Below, one piece after another: positions 62,358-64,000 of a stretch of 64,000 nt of DNA. This DNA is from Brienomyrus brachyistius (Eukaryota > Chordata > Actinopteri > Osteoglossiformes > Mormyridae), in NCBI RefSeq assembly GCF_023856365.1, contig NW_026042446.1, positions 226,190 to 290,189 on the forward strand, read 5' to 3'. Numbering within the stretch: the stretch's first letter is position 1; each line of letters starts with the position of its first letter. The notes below the pieces were generated by a model. The model ran no database searches, was not told the origin of the DNA, and saw nothing but the letters and a program-made list of their open reading frames with translations. The position numbers were made by a program, and so were the translations under genes.

Positions 62358-63082
62358 ATCTGATTTTAGGAAAACTTGTCATGGTATAAAAAGCACACCA
62401 CCAAATGCATGAAATCTGAGTAAAATGTTTACCTTTTTAACGCAACCATAATAGAGGGGTCTGCATTTGCATTTATCACAGTCCCTGTAACAATCTAACA
62501 TCATAGCACCACAACTATTGCGGATTCAGCCAACGGTGGCAACGTTACTAGCCAGCAGCGTTGTGCAGGTTACTGGAAATTACTAGTTATCAATTACTGC
62601 ATATAAAAGTACTTATAACGAGGGTGGGACTGGGCCATGAGTCTGCGAGGAGTTTCGACGTGTGGTGGGTGCGGCAAGGGGCAGCATCAGCGCATGCTCC
62701 CCCGCTTGACCTAACCTGTATATATATATATATATGTATATATATAGCCTGATAAAGGAAGATAAGAGTGGGCTAAAGGTTGCATATTGATCACTTTAAC
62801 ATCGCGCCAACATCGGGGGAATATGGAATCAAATGATCGGTGGCGATGTTTCTGCAACACAGAGATGTTTGCTGATGGGTTTCAAGCATCGCGGAGATAT
62901 AGTGCCAATGCATGTGTGCTCTCTGGCTAGTTATATTATTTCAGCGTTGCAGCCATGACAGTGCCAGACAATACAACCGTCTAATTGTATCTGTCAGCGT
63001 ACCTACAATATCACACATTCATCACGCCACGGTGAGGTCGGATGGCGTTACATCATAAACAGGAAATTAGGGGAACATGCTA
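62349..63082 (+). repeat. Block A, unit 7
   Basis: Single bases are missing near 62703 and 62880 relative to all other copies. Confidence 0.85.
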
Positions 63083-64000
63083 ACACTGATATCTCTTCAA
63101 GCCATCATTAGTGGCTCCCATCAACTGGCCTCAGAAGTGGTTGCATCCCAGAGCCACCTGCTGGTCTTGGTGGCACTTCAGTGTTTGCCTGTAGAGGAGA
63201 TGCTCAGTGGCAGTGATGGTGGGAGTCCCAGATGAGACAAGATGAGCACAGAGCTGTCCAGCCCATTGTTGCCAAAGGTCACATTCTACCAGAATGCCCT
63301 GACACTAACTTCCAAACATCCCACGGACCCCAGCTATCCCCTGTAGGGAAACTGAATAAGAAGCCTTACCCTGGGCAGAAAATGCATTGTTTGTACAGTA
63401 CGTCTTAGTGACAGAGTACCAATTTCAGAGGGCATTTTGTTGAAAAACATGCAGTGAAATATCTAATAACGATATCGGAACATTCAACACAGCATACAAT
63501 ACAGTTTGCAAATGTAAACAGTTTTATTTAAAAGGACAGTTTAATTTCAGAGCCAATGGCCGTGTGACCAAAAACATTTGAATCATTATTATTCTCTTAG
63601 TAAAATGAAAAGCAGAAAACATTCCTGGAGCCTTCAATTTAGCGTGCACAGTGCCCTCTAAGGATTCTGTCGAAACAGCATCCCCGTCAGCCTCGTTCGC
63701 AGAACGTAGGAGTTCTTTTCCCAGCGTACCCTTTTCTTTATAAATCCCAAAATCTCCTTACAAATGTAAGTATGAATGTTTGTCATCTTTTTCGGTCACA
63801 CGAAGCCTTTATAATGAGATTCCCCCATTAATGCGTTTACATGGCTATGCTCTGTAACTGCGCCATTAAAAACACATGAAAACATCTTAATTGCGTCAAG
63901 GCACGTAACGTAGTCACATGACAAAAGATAACTTCGTGACTTAGCAAAGTGCAGGTTCTTCGTTTCCTCTGTGTGGACCATAGAGCTGTGTATCCGAGTC

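Larger units (their letters stand above)
61976..64000 (+). repeat. Tandem repeat unit 7 (partial)
   Basis: Only the first 2025 bases lie in the window: the HARBI1-like relic, the LINE-like relic, block A and most of the A-B spacer. Many single-base differences from the other copies are present, so frames that are open elsewhere are broken here. Confidence 0.97.

Noticed and set aside
1..64000. Concatemer of a circular virus or plasmid genome
   Set aside because: The unit lacks replication or structural genes, has intron-like and polyadenylation signals, and contains several dead host-type transposons. A chromosomal tandem array fits better.
1..64000. Pure assembly duplication of one unit
   Set aside because: Units carry distinct substitutions, a private inversion and private indels in patterns that do not follow neighbour order, so at least several units are real. 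The exact copy number remains unproven.
1..64000. rDNA, tRNA, histone or CRISPR array
   Set aside because: I saw no rRNA-like conserved core, no tRNA cloverleaf with box A/B, no histone-like coding sequence and no short repeat-spacer pattern.

Overview
The window is built almost entirely from one sequence. A unit of about 10.33 kb is repeated head to tail: six complete copies (1-61975) and the first 2,025 bases of a seventh. The register is arbitrary because the window opens inside a unit. Unit lengths are 10332, 10330, 10326, 10328, 10330 and 10329 bases. Most length differences come from one TA tract, a few A/T homopolymers and a 3-base deletion in unit 3. The copies are nearly identical: I found only scattered substitutions and one 22-base inversion in unit 4.

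The DNA is AT-rich, has no operon-like layout, and carries splice-site-like signals, AATAAA signals and several decayed eukaryotic transposons: a PIF/Harbinger (HARBI1-like) transposase relic, a Tc1 transposase relic, a probable LINE relic and a MITE-like element. This mix, with the teleost flavour of the HARBI1 and LINE pieces, suggests a bony fish genome. That assignment is an inference.

Layout of one unit (unit 1 coordinates): HARBI1-like relic on the minus strand across the unit boundary (to 159); LINE-like relic (180-380); duplicated block A with a TA tract (374-1108); a spacer without a recognised gene (1109-2094); duplicated block B (2095-2664); a spacer and possible promoter region (2665-3636); candidate 5' exons (3637-3739 and 3951-4033); a long intron-like stretch with a 977-base inverted-repeat element (5487-6463), a Tc1 relic (6668-6781) and a 31-base inverted repeat (7073-7218); a candidate 24-base exon and an open segment (7265-7721); a 320-codon open reading frame (7774-8736); an ATAAG-rich tract and AATAAA signal (8776-9028); and a tail with no recognised gene.

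The best gene candidate is the 320-codon frame. It is probably the terminal exon of a plus-strand gene starting near 3637. It would encode a basic, Pro/Ser-rich, probably nuclear protein with a SUMO-interaction-like motif and a Cys/aromatic C-terminal domain that I do not recognise. The protein is identical in units 1-5 and broken in unit 6. From about 59.2 kb to the end there are about 20 small differences, mostly single-base indels, so this segment is either unpolished sequence or a decayed array edge.
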